Origin: Fodinibius saliphilus
GTDB lineage: Bacteria; Bacteroidota; Rhodothermia; Balneolales; Balneolaceae
Length of the DNA stretch: 64,000 bases
Reading direction: 5' to 3'
Assembly (NCBI RefSeq): GCF_005869845.1
Contig: NZ_VAWF01000003.1
Span: 434,001 to 498,000, forward strand
Shown: positions 20,401 through 27,878 of the stretch, one piece after another
How positions within the stretch are numbered: the first letter of the stretch is position 1
Layout: the number at the start of each line of letters is the position of its first letter
Program-made: the position numbers and the translations under genes
The notes under the pieces: generated by a model
Databases searched by the model: none
What the model saw: the letters and a program-made list of their open reading frames with translations, nothing else
What the model was told of the DNA's origin: nothing

Positions 20401-20480
20401 GTAAAATAAATACTGAGGCCTACAGCTGTTAAAATGATAATAACCAGAAAGCCTGCTACAACTTTTAAGAATGTTTTCAT
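17403..20480 (-). CDS. Large AsmA-family envelope protein
   Basis: A 1025-residue protein with one N-terminal TM helix (about residues 7-28) and a very long periplasmic region. The start is typical AsmA: YFTDERLKSTVMPQLNNAVGR followed by VNVESMSLTFFSSFPQPGISIQ. The body consists of many repeated beta-strand units of about 100 residues (for example ISLRYADT, LSGTITDWSN, LSGSIKNYL), as in the AsmA/TamB/VPS13-like repeating-groove proteins that carry lipid between membranes. The C-terminus has the AsmA_2-type segment GNIGAEMNGTQHMQTGKINYQL. It is a likely inner-to-outer membrane lipid transport or outer-membrane homeostasis protein. The AsmA name is firm and the transport role is inferred from the family. 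Confidence 0.85.
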   Translation of the reverse strand: MKTFLKVVAGFLVIIILTAVGLSIYFTDERLKSTVMPQLNNAVGRTVNVESMSLTFFSSFPQPGISIQKMSIPGATESDTLLSVDELIISVKLFSLLGDQVEIANLSVEKPAFTYIVHPDSSTNIDFLMSNEGSSQDNSAGLAVNIPSLQVSGAQFTYRDSTSNTNAFINDLSADISLRYADTIESTIDLQIGGFSATVGENRYLNDLPLTLQQQSTINLSEEKLNLQSGTLSIRGLALNLSGTITDWSNTLSTDLSISSSSENFGELLRLVPPEYEEYVEGLETKGSLAIDGTIKGPLIADELPQFNLNMQVSNGYLKNPELPQPIKEIQFTAQANNNLVTLTRLNARAGENNFSAKGELTNPLNENGDFSIDFDGNINLATVSQFYDISQFDIQELSGKLTVKGKASGNRAKPEKATFDAFTKLTNGRLKYTEVPKAIENIAIDAQANHTKITINNMALETASNTFSMQGVINQPLKEVERTVDLNTELQFDLSTIKEFYPIDEDTLEMRGQLTANATLKGKADRLEQAVQSGTISLANGYIEHKSLGTPLQEIAFDSKLDGPTLSISEARIKTGDNNLSLSGSIKNYLAEDRIINLQLNGNANLSEITNYYDLKPTITELTGKTKLNLTASGPVTKSAEMHFDGTMTVSDVNMNGDAMVQPLKKLNGELTFDPQTVALNALQFNLGSSDFKLGGSLKNHMEYLKAEKDRSTTPNLTGSYKSKLLNVDELINWEDTSSTEKTPIHLPDLNSSVTADISELVVTGISMKNLKARASTTPKQIKLERASVQLFDGEANGSFTWDVPQPDRTELTFSGSLDSLQSKSFFREYPILGEDSKFHKYISGAFTAQVNYSSELDVYLQPVMKTSTMEGDFGMTKARLKGHPLQNKIAVFLKADELRNIALDKWQSTYTLKDNVFTIKDLRLTSGNIGAEMNGTQHMQTGKINYQLKLFLPERFKGAIASVISKQAATALTQENGTIMVPLRVRGTQTKPVVTPDEKAITPIIKEFLKNKAGNALKKLFDG

Positions 20481-20617
20481 AAACTCTCCATTGATCAGTT
20501 TTATATGATGAGATATAATTATATGCTACTTAATAGTACAATAAAAATCGATTTTATTGCTACAAGTTCCTTATGTTATAAAATAACGCTAATTAGTTGC
20601 TATAATACTGATTAACT

Positions 20618-21286
20618 ATGTTGAATTGGGGATCCGGAGCTAATAATCCAAAATTTAAACGCCGCCGAGAACGGTTAGTCGAAACGTTGGCAGATAAAGG
20701 TATTGAAGACCCACGGGTATTGGAAGCTTTTAGTATCGTACCTCGGCATGTGTTTGTAGATACTGCTCTTCAAGATCGAGCCTACAAAGATACGGCTCTT
20801 CCTATTGGTAAAGAGCAAACTATTTCACAGCCTTTTACTGTGGCCAGCCAGACAGAACTGCTTGAAGTACAACCGGGCGAGAAAGTATTAGAGATTGGTA
20901 CTGGTTCGGGCTACCAAGCCGCAATATTATGCGAACTTGGAGCCGAAGTGTATACTGTTGAGCGCCATAAGAAGCTCTACGAAAAGGCACGTACTACTCT
21001 AAAAAATCTCGGTTATTCTATTCGGGCAAAACTGGGTGATGGCACCTTGGGTTGGTCAGCTTATGCTCCTTATGATGCTATTGTTGTTACAGCCGGTGCC
21101 CCGGTAGTTCCTGAAGACTTGGTAGGGCAATTAGCACTAAACGGTCGATTGGTAGTGCCTGTGGGTAATGAAAGTCGTCAAGAGATGGTCCGTATTATAA
21201 AGATACGCGAAGATGAATATGAGGAAGAACATTACAGTGATTTTAAATTTGTACCGCTCATTGGCAAAAAAGGTTGGCAGAAGTAA
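20618..21286 (+). CDS. pcm: Protein-L-isoaspartate O-methyltransferase
   Basis: A 222-residue cytoplasmic SAM-dependent methyltransferase that methylates isoaspartyl residues arising in aged proteins, starting their repair. The N-terminal helix region (VLEAFSIVPRHVFVD) and the substrate loop ISQPFTVASQTELL are typical of PCMT. The SAM-binding motif I is VLEIGTGSGYQAAIL, and YDAIVVTAGAP is motif II. The family usually has a Met in the AxMT position of the substrate loop, and here it is Gln. The gene opens a plus-strand run with the DUF368 and universal-stress genes, divergent from the AsmA gene. Confidence 0.93.
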   Translation: MLNWGSGANNPKFKRRRERLVETLADKGIEDPRVLEAFSIVPRHVFVDTALQDRAYKDTALPIGKEQTISQPFTVASQTELLEVQPGEKVLEIGTGSGYQAAILCELGAEVYTVERHKKLYEKARTTLKNLGYSIRAKLGDGTLGWSAYAPYDAIVVTAGAPVVPEDLVGQLALNGRLVVPVGNESRQEMVRIIKIREDEYEEEHYSDFKFVPLIGKKGWQK

Positions 21287-21374
21287 TTAGGAATTTGAAA
21301 TGATCAATGAAAAACTGGTCTCCTTGCTATATCTTTCAACGATTTTAATTCCTAATTCCTAACTCTTATTTCCT

Positions 21375-22508
21375 TTGTCTAAAACTGATCAATCCAACTC
21401 CACTTCTAAAGCACAATCCTGGAAGGAGTATCCTTTTCTATTATTAAAAGGTTTTCTGATGGGCTCTGCTGATATTGTGCCCGGCGTAAGCGGTGGAACA
21501 ATGGCCCTTATCGTAGGTATTTATACGCGTCTTATTGATGCCATTAAAAGTTTTGACACTGATTTCTTTAAGCAGCTGTTTACCCTTAGACTCAAAGAAG
21601 CATTTGAGGGGGTGGATTGGCGTTTTATGGGAGTTTTGCTGGCAGGGATGTTTGCGGCTGTACTCTTTTTTACGAAAGTCGTTCCCCTGCAGGTTTATAT
21701 GTTCACCGATCCGGAACTTATTTATGGACTTTTCTTTGGATTGATTGTCGGCTCAATTGTTATTCTAATAAATGCGATAGAAAATTTTGGGTGGATTCAT
21801 GCTTTGCTGATACTGGTTGGAGCCGTCATCGGTTTCTGGGTAGTTACCTTGGTACCTGCTGACACCCCCGATTCCTCGTTATATGTGTTTCTAAGTGGGT
21901 CTGTAGCCATATGTGCAATGATTTTGCCGGGTATTTCGGGCTCCTATATTTTGCTCATTCTCCGGAAATATGATTATATACTTAGCCAGATAGGAAGTCT
22001 CGGAACAGCTGATACCTCAATGGCTTTGTTTGCTTTGGCCCCTTTTGTAGCTGGGGCAGTTTGCGGGCTTATGCTTTTTTCGCGGCTCTTATCTTGGTTG
22101 TTAAATCGATATGAGGCAAAGACTCTTGCGGTATTGATTGGTTTTTTGATTGGCTCGTTGTACGTTATTTGGCCTTATCAAAACCGGATGTACAAAGAGA
22201 TTGTGACTAAGAAAAAAGTGGTTGAATACACCAGTCCCAAAGTTGTTGAGTTGCGAAATAATCCCCCTTCCGAAAATCGCCCGGAGTATCAGCGAATAGG
22301 AGAAGTACAGAACCCTGAAGCAACTTCTGATGAACTTAAAAAAGTGGTATTACTTACGGTTAAGAAGAAATTGATTAAGAGTGATCCTTATATCCCATAT
22401 GCAACGGACAAAGGTGCCCGAACACCACATTTTTGGGATGGAATAATCGGGATAATTATCGGACTTTTAATGGTTCTGGGACTTGATTCTTTACGCGCGA
22501 AAGGATAA
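21375..22508 (+). CDS. DUF368 membrane protein, PopT-type undecaprenyl-phosphate translocase
   Basis: A 377-residue polytopic inner-membrane protein. The DUF368 hallmark is at the N-terminus: GSADIVPGVSGGTMALI, with a second similar re-entrant motif LPGISGSYILLI near residue 190. DUF368 proteins (PopT) have been shown to recycle undecaprenyl phosphate across the inner membrane, in parallel with DedA-type UptA proteins, so that the lipid carrier can be reused for cell-wall synthesis. A charged cytoplasmic insert of about 75 residues (around residues 275-350) before the last TM helix is longer than in most relatives. The start is a TTG at 21375 with little Shine-Dalgarno signal. The assignment of function is by family. 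Confidence 0.85.
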   Translation: MSKTDQSNSTSKAQSWKEYPFLLLKGFLMGSADIVPGVSGGTMALIVGIYTRLIDAIKSFDTDFFKQLFTLRLKEAFEGVDWRFMGVLLAGMFAAVLFFTKVVPLQVYMFTDPELIYGLFFGLIVGSIVILINAIENFGWIHALLILVGAVIGFWVVTLVPADTPDSSLYVFLSGSVAICAMILPGISGSYILLILRKYDYILSQIGSLGTADTSMALFALAPFVAGAVCGLMLFSRLLSWLLNRYEAKTLAVLIGFLIGSLYVIWPYQNRMYKEIVTKKKVVEYTSPKVVELRNNPPSENRPEYQRIGEVQNPEATSDELKKVVLLTVKKKLIKSDPYIPYATDKGARTPHFWDGIIGIIIGLLMVLGLDSLRAKG

Positions 22509-22520
22509 TCTTCAGTAAAG

Positions 22521-22545
22521 AAAAAGAGACTAAATTGTCTTTTTT
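22521..22545 (+). terminator. Weak rho-independent terminator after the DUF368 gene
   Basis: AAAAGAGAC and GTCTTTTTT form a 9-bp stem with one G-U pair and a 6-base loop, with the T run overlapping the stem. It is AT-rich, so only modest strength is expected. Confidence 0.5.
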
Positions 22546-22572
22546 ATAAAAAGCCATTAAGCCGGTATCATC

Positions 22573-23568
22573 ATGAAGCAGATAAATAAAATATTAGTAC
22601 CTACAGATTTCTCAGTTAACTCAGTAATTGCTTACCAGCATGCCCAACAAATAGCAGCAAAGTTTGGGGCAAAAATTGATCTTATCCATGTAATACCCAC
22701 TCTAAAGTATTTCAACGATAGTATTGCACAACTGGGAGCACCAATTAGCATGGATTCTGATATCTATCCCAAAGTACAGGAACAGACTTCACAGAAGCTC
22801 AATGAGCAGATGGAGCTGAATATTGCAGAAGAGTACAGGGGAGAGGTCCTTCGGCCGATCCATAGGAGAGCGTCTTCAAAAATATGTGAAGTCGCAAGCG
22901 ATGGGCAATATGATTTAATTGTAATGGCCTCCAAGGGGGGGCATGGCACTCCATTACTACGAGGGTCCACAACCGAAAAGATTATCCGACATTCAAAAGT
23001 ACCGGTATTTACGGTTGATGATAGCCTGGATGTTGAGGGTTTGCGGCAGATACTCATTCCAACAGATGGATCTGCTCTCTCTTTTTCTGCCTTAGTTCTT
23101 GCATTACCACTGGCCGAAATTTATGAGGCTGAGATTACTCTTTTTCATGCTATTGAACTGTATGGCGATCCCATGCAGGATGTGATGGGGCGTCCAGAAC
23201 AGTCTGACGAGACCAATATTTATACCGCACTTATTGATAAATTGGAAACCTATCTTGAAAATAGTGATGAGGTTTCTTTAAATAGGTACGAAAGTGATTT
23301 TAAAGATCAATTAGTGATTTCAAAGGGAGCCTCAAGTCAAACGGTCAATCTAAAAACTGTGATAGAAAAGGGGGTTTCTGCTCATCTTGCTATCGAGGAC
23401 TATGCCAGTGAGAATGCCGACCTCGTAGTTATGACTACTCACGGCCACAGCGGATTGGCACATTTCTTTTTGGGTTCAACTACCGAAAAGGTTTCACAGC
23501 ATCTATCTATTCCGGTACTTACCGTCAAGCCGGCAAAGGAGAAATTGAAAGAAAAAACGAAAGCGTAG
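22573..23568 (+). CDS. Tandem-domain universal stress protein
   Basis: A 331-residue protein with two UspA domains (about 1-160 and 165-322). Each ends with an ATP-binding loop: MASKGGHGTPLLRGST in the first and THGHSGLAHFFLGST in the second, both of the G-2x-G-9x-G(S/T) kind. It should be a cytoplasmic ATP-binding stress protein. Tandem Usp proteins act as monomers that mimic a dimer. Precise function cannot be read from sequence. Between the domains there is a 40-residue acidic insert (about 205-245) containing GRPEQSDETN. It follows the DUF368 gene but is separated from it by a weak terminator. Confidence 0.9.
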   Translation: MKQINKILVPTDFSVNSVIAYQHAQQIAAKFGAKIDLIHVIPTLKYFNDSIAQLGAPISMDSDIYPKVQEQTSQKLNEQMELNIAEEYRGEVLRPIHRRASSKICEVASDGQYDLIVMASKGGHGTPLLRGSTTEKIIRHSKVPVFTVDDSLDVEGLRQILIPTDGSALSFSALVLALPLAEIYEAEITLFHAIELYGDPMQDVMGRPEQSDETNIYTALIDKLETYLENSDEVSLNRYESDFKDQLVISKGASSQTVNLKTVIEKGVSAHLAIEDYASENADLVVMTTHGHSGLAHFFLGSTTEKVSQHLSIPVLTVKPAKEKLKEKTKA

Positions 23569-23597
23569 CATCATATTTGATATTTCCAGGGGGGGGC

Positions 23598-23627
23598 TTT
23601 ACCAGACAGCATTTGCTGTCTGGTAAA
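23598..23627. other. Perfect 13-bp hairpin after an 8-G run, followed by a second hairpin
   Basis: TTTACCAGACAGC and GCTGTCTGGTAAA pair perfectly around the 4-base loop ATTT. No T run follows, so this is not a canonical terminator. A second weaker inverted repeat (AACGAACGA with TCGTTTGTT, about 23632-23659) follows closely. The hairpins lie between the universal-stress gene and the desaturase gene and could protect the 3' end of the upstream mRNA or be a degenerate palindromic repeat. Confidence 0.6.
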
Positions 23628-23746
23628 AGGCAACGAACGATTTTTCTAGTCGTTTGTTCCGTTGTATTGTATCAGTGAAAAAATTTTTAACTGATGCATA
23701 GAAATAATATGTTTACTTTCATTCTTTAGGACTAAGAGTAGTTACT

Positions 23747-24670
23747 ATGCCAGAACTTATTACAATACAAGAGCTTATGGATATGGGGCTGCCTCCGATA
23801 ATAATATATGCAGCTCCGGTAATGTTTGCCCTTGTATTTATTGAGTGGGGATTAAGCGCATGGCGAAAATGGGATCTGTATGATACCAAAGACTTTTGGG
23901 CTTCTACAGCTATAGGGATAGGTAATATTATAGTTAGTTCAGCCACAAAGATCAGTATATTTGCATTGGTGCTGTTCTTTTATAACATGGTTCCTTGGCG
24001 GGTGCCACATACTTGGTGGTCGTATGTACTTTGCTTTATTCTGCTTGATTTCTGTCGCTATTGGGCACACCGTATAGCCCATGAACAAAGAATTTGGTGG
24101 GCTACCCATGTTCCACACCATTCCTCCGAAGAGTATAACTTTTCTGTTTCTTTTCGGTTATCGTGGGTGCAAGGCTTTAAGGTGATCTTTTTTTTACCGG
24201 TAGCACTAGCCGGTTTTCACCCTGTGGCATTTTTTATTTGTCACCAGATTGCGGTGCTTTACCAGTTTTGGATCCATACCGAACTTATCGATAAGCTTCC
24301 TCGCCCTATTGAGTTTATTTTTACCACCCCCTCGCATCATCGGGTGCACCACGCCAAAGATGATCATTACCTGGATAAAAATTATGGTTCGACCTTAATT
24401 ATTTGGGATCGGATGTTTGGTACTTTTCAGCCGGAACTAAATACACCGAATTACGGCATTACCAAGCCCCCGGACTCCTACAACCCGGTCTATTTGGTAT
24501 TTCATGAATTTATTGCCATCTGGAAAGATCTGAAGAAGGCTGAAGGGTGGAGAGATTGGCTGTTTATTCTATTTGCAAGTCCCGCCGAACAGGCTCGGGT
24601 AGCAAAAGAATCGGAAGGGAATAGGTCGGATAATGTCGCTTCTTTATCTTCAGCTGAAGCAGAGGAATAG
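23747..24670 (+). CDS. Sterol desaturase / fatty-acid hydroxylase superfamily membrane enzyme
   Basis: A 307-residue integral membrane di-iron oxidase with about four hydrophobic helices. The His clusters that hold the diiron centre are present: HRIAHEQRIWWATHVPHH, then HHRVHHAKDDHY further on. The general fold is the C-4 sterol methyl oxidase/carotenoid ketolase-like superfamily. Typical bacterial members act on sterol-like, carotenoid or hydroxylated lipid substrates, and the substrate here cannot be inferred. The C-terminal third is soluble and charged. It is single, ahead of a convergent pilin-like gene whose stop lies 7 bases from this stop. Confidence 0.88.
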   Translation: MPELITIQELMDMGLPPIIIYAAPVMFALVFIEWGLSAWRKWDLYDTKDFWASTAIGIGNIIVSSATKISIFALVLFFYNMVPWRVPHTWWSYVLCFILLDFCRYWAHRIAHEQRIWWATHVPHHSSEEYNFSVSFRLSWVQGFKVIFFLPVALAGFHPVAFFICHQIAVLYQFWIHTELIDKLPRPIEFIFTTPSHHRVHHAKDDHYLDKNYGSTLIIWDRMFGTFQPELNTPNYGITKPPDSYNPVYLVFHEFIAIWKDLKKAEGWRDWLFILFASPAEQARVAKESEGNRSDNVASLSSAEAEE

Positions 24671-24677
24671 GTGTCTA

Positions 24678-25067
24678 TTACTGGGTAGAATCGGCCCAAC
24701 TAATTTGAACTCCCCCTTGGCTGATGCTAGCAGTAGTAGTAAGTTTTACAATATTATTTGTACCGGTACCGGTTATGGTAACTGTTGATCCGGAGCCCGA
24801 TATTTGATAGCTGCCATTTTCATTGGTGGGCTTGATTGAGCGAATATTAGCTTCTGAAATATCATCAAATGACTGGTTTCCTCCACCTATAGCTGCTGGC
24901 TTTTGATAGTAGGTTTGAGCGTCATTAATGACCAGTAGGATATCTTGCCGAATAGCAGATTTCCTAGATTCAGTCCGACTCTCGTTCATTGAATCTATTG
25001 CAATGACAGTACCAATCCCTACAATAACGACAACAAGTATAATAAGTAACAGTTGTTGTGCCATCAT
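24678..25067 (-). CDS. Pilin-like single-TM protein, function unknown
   Basis: I do not recognise a family. The 129-residue product has an N-terminal hydrophobic helix (LLLIILVVVIVGIGTVIAI) and then a charged helix (MNESRTESRKSAIRQDILL), giving the stalk shape of a type IV pilin or pseudopilin. The region after it is Gly/Thr/Ser-rich and beta-like. It lacks the G/A-FT-L-x-E prepilin cleavage motif: the residues before the helix are MMAQQ, with no Glu at position +5. No pilus-assembly genes are in the window. Its role could be a minor pilin using a relaxed site, or a simple membrane-anchored protein. It converges on the desaturase gene with 7 bases between the two stops. Confidence 0.6.
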   Translation of the reverse strand: MMAQQLLLIILVVVIVGIGTVIAIDSMNESRTESRKSAIRQDILLVINDAQTYYQKPAAIGGGNQSFDDISEANIRSIKPTNENGSYQISGSGSTVTITGTGTNNIVKLTTTASISQGGVQISWADSTQ

Positions 25068-25165
25068 ATTGTTTTTGAACCCCGTTTTATCCCCTTCCCT
25101 AACAACATTTGCTTTATATACTTTCTAAGTGCCAATTAAAAATGGGTAATATGTATAATTATCCG

Positions 25166-25173
25166 TATCTTTG
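25166..25173 (+). promoter_or_regulatory. -7 element (TATCTTTG) ahead of the DEAD-box helicase gene
   Basis: This matches the Bacteroidota TAnnTTTG -7 element exactly. No strong TTTG is visible at the usual -33 spacing. If used, transcription would start near 25180 and leave a leader of about 170 bases. Confidence 0.5.
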
Positions 25174-25179
25174 CCCCGT

Positions 25180-25350
25180 TCTGGTGTTACTTTATCCCGC
25201 CTATTCGTTTAAACAGGTTCTCACATCCCTTCTCAGGTCTGTCGGCGCCTCAAGTTATGTACGGTTTTAGGATGGCAGCTTAGCATGCTGGTACTAAAGG
25301 TACATGTTGTAGCGTCAGGTAATTATCTAATACTCATTTTATTTATCTAT
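25180..25350 (+). promoter_or_regulatory. Long 5' leader of the DEAD-box helicase mRNA, probably structured
   Basis: About 170 bases lie between the -7 element and the ATG at 25351, with no convincing coding frame. A hairpin is possible at 25266-25298: TTTAG/CTAAA outside and CAGC/GCTG inside. Long structured leaders are typical of cold-shock or autoregulated DEAD-box helicase mRNAs in other bacteria. This is inference, and no named riboswitch consensus is seen. Confidence 0.4.
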
Positions 25351-26916
25351 ATGACAGATTCGAATTTTAGCGATTTAAACCTAGCCCAGCCAATTCTTAA
25401 AGGGTTAGAAAGTATGGGCTTTGAAAGTCCAACCCCCGTTCAGGAAAAATGTATTCCTGCACTTTTAGAAGGAAAAGATGTAGTAGGACAAGCACAGACA
25501 GGAACCGGAAAAACAGCAGCATTTGGAATTCCTGTAGTTCAACAAACTGATGTTGACATTGCCAAAGTACAGACCATTATAATGTGCCCTACACGTGAAT
25601 TGGCGATACAGGTTACCGGTGAGCTTATAAAGATTGGTAAGCATCTTGGCGGGCTTAACGTGATTCCTATTTATGGCGGGCAATCTATTTCTCGGCAGAT
25701 TAAGGCATTGAAAAGAGGAGCGCATATTGTTGTAGGTACTCCCGGTCGTACGATTGATCACCTACGTCGCGGTACCATGAAACTTAATAACCTGAAGCGT
25801 GTTGTCTTTGACGAGGCGGATGAGATGTTGAATATGGGATTCCGTGATGATATGGAACAGATCTTGTCATATGCTGATGGGCCTGTACAGACGATTATGT
25901 TTTCTGCTACCATGTCTAAAGGTATTAAGAAGATTATGAAGCGGTATATGAATAATCCGCAGACGATTGCCATTGAACGAAAGAAGATGACTGCGCCTAA
26001 TATTGAGCAATATAAAGTTGAGGTGCGAGATTCGGTACGAACAGAAGCTATTTGTCGGTTTTTGGATATCAACGGCTTTGCATTAGCATTGGTTTTTTGT
26101 AATACCAAACGGAAAACGGAAAAGGTGACTCGAGAGCTGCAATCTCGCGGTTATTCTTCTGATTTTATAAATGGAGACCTTAATCAGAATCAGCGTGACC
26201 GTGTGATGGCTAAGTTTCGATCTGGTGCTATTGATGTATTGGTGGGCACCGATGTTGCTGCTCGCGGACTTGATATCGATGATATTGAAGCCGTCTTTAA
26301 TTATGACATTCCCCAAGACCCAGAGTATTATGTGCACCGTATTGGACGTACAGGGCGGGCCGGTCGTTCAGGTATGGCTATTACATTTACTACGCGAAAC
26401 AAGCGAAAGCAGCTTCGCGCTATAGAGAAACAGATTAAAACTCAGTTAAATCCTTTGGAGATGCCAACTCCGGCCGATGTTCGAATCTCGAAACTCGACG
26501 GACTGATGGAAGAGATGGTAGAGGTGCTCGAAAAAGGAGACCTGCGTGATTATATCGAACAGATTGAAAGTTTTGTCGATGATCGTTTTACAACGATTGA
26601 AATTGCAGCAGCTCTGTTAAAGATGAATTCGGGCAAAAAAGAATCACAAGATGCAAGCCAACAGGCTAAGCAATATAACGATTCAGATATGATCAAGGTC
26701 TACTTCAACGTGGGTAAAAAGAACAATGTATATCCCGGTGATTTAGTCGGAGCTATTGCAGGTGAGTCTGGTATCCCCGGAAAAGTGATTGGAAATATCG
26801 ATATTTTCCCCAAACATTCTTTCGTTGATGTTCCCGGAAAGTATGTAAACCAAGTGATTTCCGGAATGGATCATAACAGAGTAAAAGGGAAGAAAGTGCA
26901 TGTGAAAGTTGCCTAA
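25351..26916 (+). CDS. DEAD-box RNA helicase, DeaD/CsdA-like with C-terminal RNA-binding domain
   Basis: A 521-residue ATP-dependent RNA helicase. The ATG at 25351 begins the Q-motif region (FSDLNLAQPILKGLESMGF) and an upstream in-frame start at 25285 is rejected because it lies in the leader. Motif I is AQTGTGKTAA, motif II is DEAD in VFDEADEMLN, motif III is SATMS and motif VI is HRIGRTGRAGRSG. The last about 75 residues (IKVYFNVGKKNNVYPGDLVGAIAGES) match the DbpA RNA-binding domain, which targets 23S rRNA or other structured RNA. Typical roles are ribosome biogenesis, mRNA unfolding and cold adaptation. A strong terminator follows. Confidence 0.94.
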   Translation: MTDSNFSDLNLAQPILKGLESMGFESPTPVQEKCIPALLEGKDVVGQAQTGTGKTAAFGIPVVQQTDVDIAKVQTIIMCPTRELAIQVTGELIKIGKHLGGLNVIPIYGGQSISRQIKALKRGAHIVVGTPGRTIDHLRRGTMKLNNLKRVVFDEADEMLNMGFRDDMEQILSYADGPVQTIMFSATMSKGIKKIMKRYMNNPQTIAIERKKMTAPNIEQYKVEVRDSVRTEAICRFLDINGFALALVFCNTKRKTEKVTRELQSRGYSSDFINGDLNQNQRDRVMAKFRSGAIDVLVGTDVAARGLDIDDIEAVFNYDIPQDPEYYVHRIGRTGRAGRSGMAITFTTRNKRKQLRAIEKQIKTQLNPLEMPTPADVRISKLDGLMEEMVEVLEKGDLRDYIEQIESFVDDRFTTIEIAAALLKMNSGKKESQDASQQAKQYNDSDMIKVYFNVGKKNNVYPGDLVGAIAGESGIPGKVIGNIDIFPKHSFVDVPGKYVNQVISGMDHNRVKGKKVHVKVA

Positions 26917-26943
26917 TTGCTCTCAATTTTGACACTATAATAT

Positions 26944-26977
26944 AAGCAGGTACTCAAAAAGAGTATCTGCTTTTTTA
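26944..26977 (+). terminator. Rho-independent terminator of the DEAD-box gene
   Basis: AAGCAGGTACTC pairs with GAGTATCTGCTT (one G-U pair) around AAAAA, followed by a T run. It lies 28 bases past the stop. Confidence 0.9.
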
Positions 26978-27322
26978 TTTTCTGGATTCAACTGGTAAGG
27001 ACAATCTGTAAGAAGATGTTCAGAAGTGTGACTTGAGGACTTCGGGAAAGTGGTTTGTATTTGTGTGGTAATGGTAAAATACAATCCAACCAACTCAGCA
27101 AAGAAGATCGTCATCAGATCAAAGCACTATTGGGTGCAGGCCATAATAAAACGCTGACCTGCGATAATCATAAGGTCTTTGCCATCATCAGAAAATACCC
27201 AATCAGTTTGGAGCTGATGTTTATTTTACGAGTATTGCCCGCTTAGTACAGAAAAATTATAATAAAAACATAGTTGGGTGATCAGGCACTTCCTTTTAAA
27301 AGAGACAGTAATTTACTTGTTG
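26978..27322. other. 345-bp stretch without a supported gene, before the marR operator
   Basis: A 63-codon frame from a TTG at 27055 to 27246 exists but has no recognisable domain and no ribosome-binding site, so it is not called. No hairpin or RNA gene stands out. Confidence 0.4.
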
Positions 27323-27343
27323 ATTAGTTGCATAGACAACTAT
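27323..27343 (+). promoter_or_regulatory. Probable MarR operator 1 (upstream of marR)
   Basis: The 21-bp sequence ATTAGTTGCATAGACAACTAT has a palindromic core, AGTTG(N6)CAACT. Its exact reverse complement recurs at 27846-27866 on the other side of the regulator gene. A repeated palindrome flanking a MarR gene is the usual sign of its own binding sites. Here it lies about 30 bases before the marR ATG, consistent with autoregulation. Inference: binding blocks the promoter. Confidence 0.7.
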
Positions 27344-27372
27344 ATATTGCATTAAACAAATGTAACAACAAT

Positions 27373-27825
27373 ATGGCTAAAGAAATACCTGAAATTCTGG
27401 ATGATGCGATTGGTTTTAATATCTATCGTGTAGCACTACTGTTTCGAAATGAACTGCAGAATGCGCTATCCGAATATAGTCTTACGCCCGAGCAGTGGCA
27501 GGTAATGCAGACGCTGTGGTCAACAGATGAAGTGATGAACCAGAACGATATAGCACATTTAACTCTGAAGGATAAACATAATATATCTAGGATGTTGGTA
27601 CGCATGGAAGACAACGGTTGGATTAAACGAAGCAGAGATCCTGAAGATGGCCGGGCATATATTATTGAGCTTACCAAACAGGCAAAATCGAAACGTGAAG
27701 AGGTAAGGGCTAAGCTATTGGGTCACTTTTCCAGCATTTTTGATGTAGCCGACGAGCAGGAGCTTGATCAGTTGCTCAAAACGTTGAAGAAATTCAGAGA
27801 CCGTTTGAACGATAAACCAAAATAG
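27373..27825 (+). CDS. MarR-family transcriptional regulator
   Basis: A 150-residue winged-helix regulator from the ATG at 27373. A TTG at 27328 is in frame but falls inside the operator and is rejected. The profile is typical: an N-terminal dimerisation helix, then SLTPEQWQVMQTLWSTD, HTH helices (MNQNDIAHLTLKDKHNISRMLVRMEDNG is the recognition region) and the wing RDPEDGRAYIIELT. C-terminal helices complete the dimer. MarR proteins repress efflux, stress or catabolic genes and release DNA on binding small phenolic ligands or on oxidation. There is no Cys in the HTH, so redox sensing is less likely. Two identical 21-bp palindromes flank the gene, so the target is probably itself plus the membrane gene at 27879. 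Confidence 0.92.
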   Translation: MAKEIPEILDDAIGFNIYRVALLFRNELQNALSEYSLTPEQWQVMQTLWSTDEVMNQNDIAHLTLKDKHNISRMLVRMEDNGWIKRSRDPEDGRAYIIELTKQAKSKREEVRAKLLGHFSSIFDVADEQELDQLLKTLKKFRDRLNDKPK

Positions 27826-27845
27826 GACAGCTATTTTTTATCAAA

Positions 27846-27866
27846 ATAGTTGTCTATGCAACTAAT
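27846..27866 (+). promoter_or_regulatory. Probable MarR operator 2 (upstream of the 27879 membrane gene)
   Basis: The sequence ATAGTTGTCTATGCAACTAAT is the exact reverse complement of the 21-bp site at 27323-27343. It ends 12 bases before the ATG at 27879. A regulator bound here would block transcription or initiation of the downstream gene. Confidence 0.7.
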
Positions 27867-27878
27867 AAATATATTATT

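Noticed and set aside
24678-25067. Classical type IV prepilin
   Set aside because: The prepilin cleavage motif and the Glu at +5 are absent, so it is listed only as pilin-like.
27055-27246. 63-codon frame before the marR operator
   Set aside because: TTG start, no ribosome-binding site, no recognised domain.
27328-27372. TTG start for the MarR protein
   Set aside because: It lies inside the 21-bp operator. The ATG at 27373 gives the standard length.
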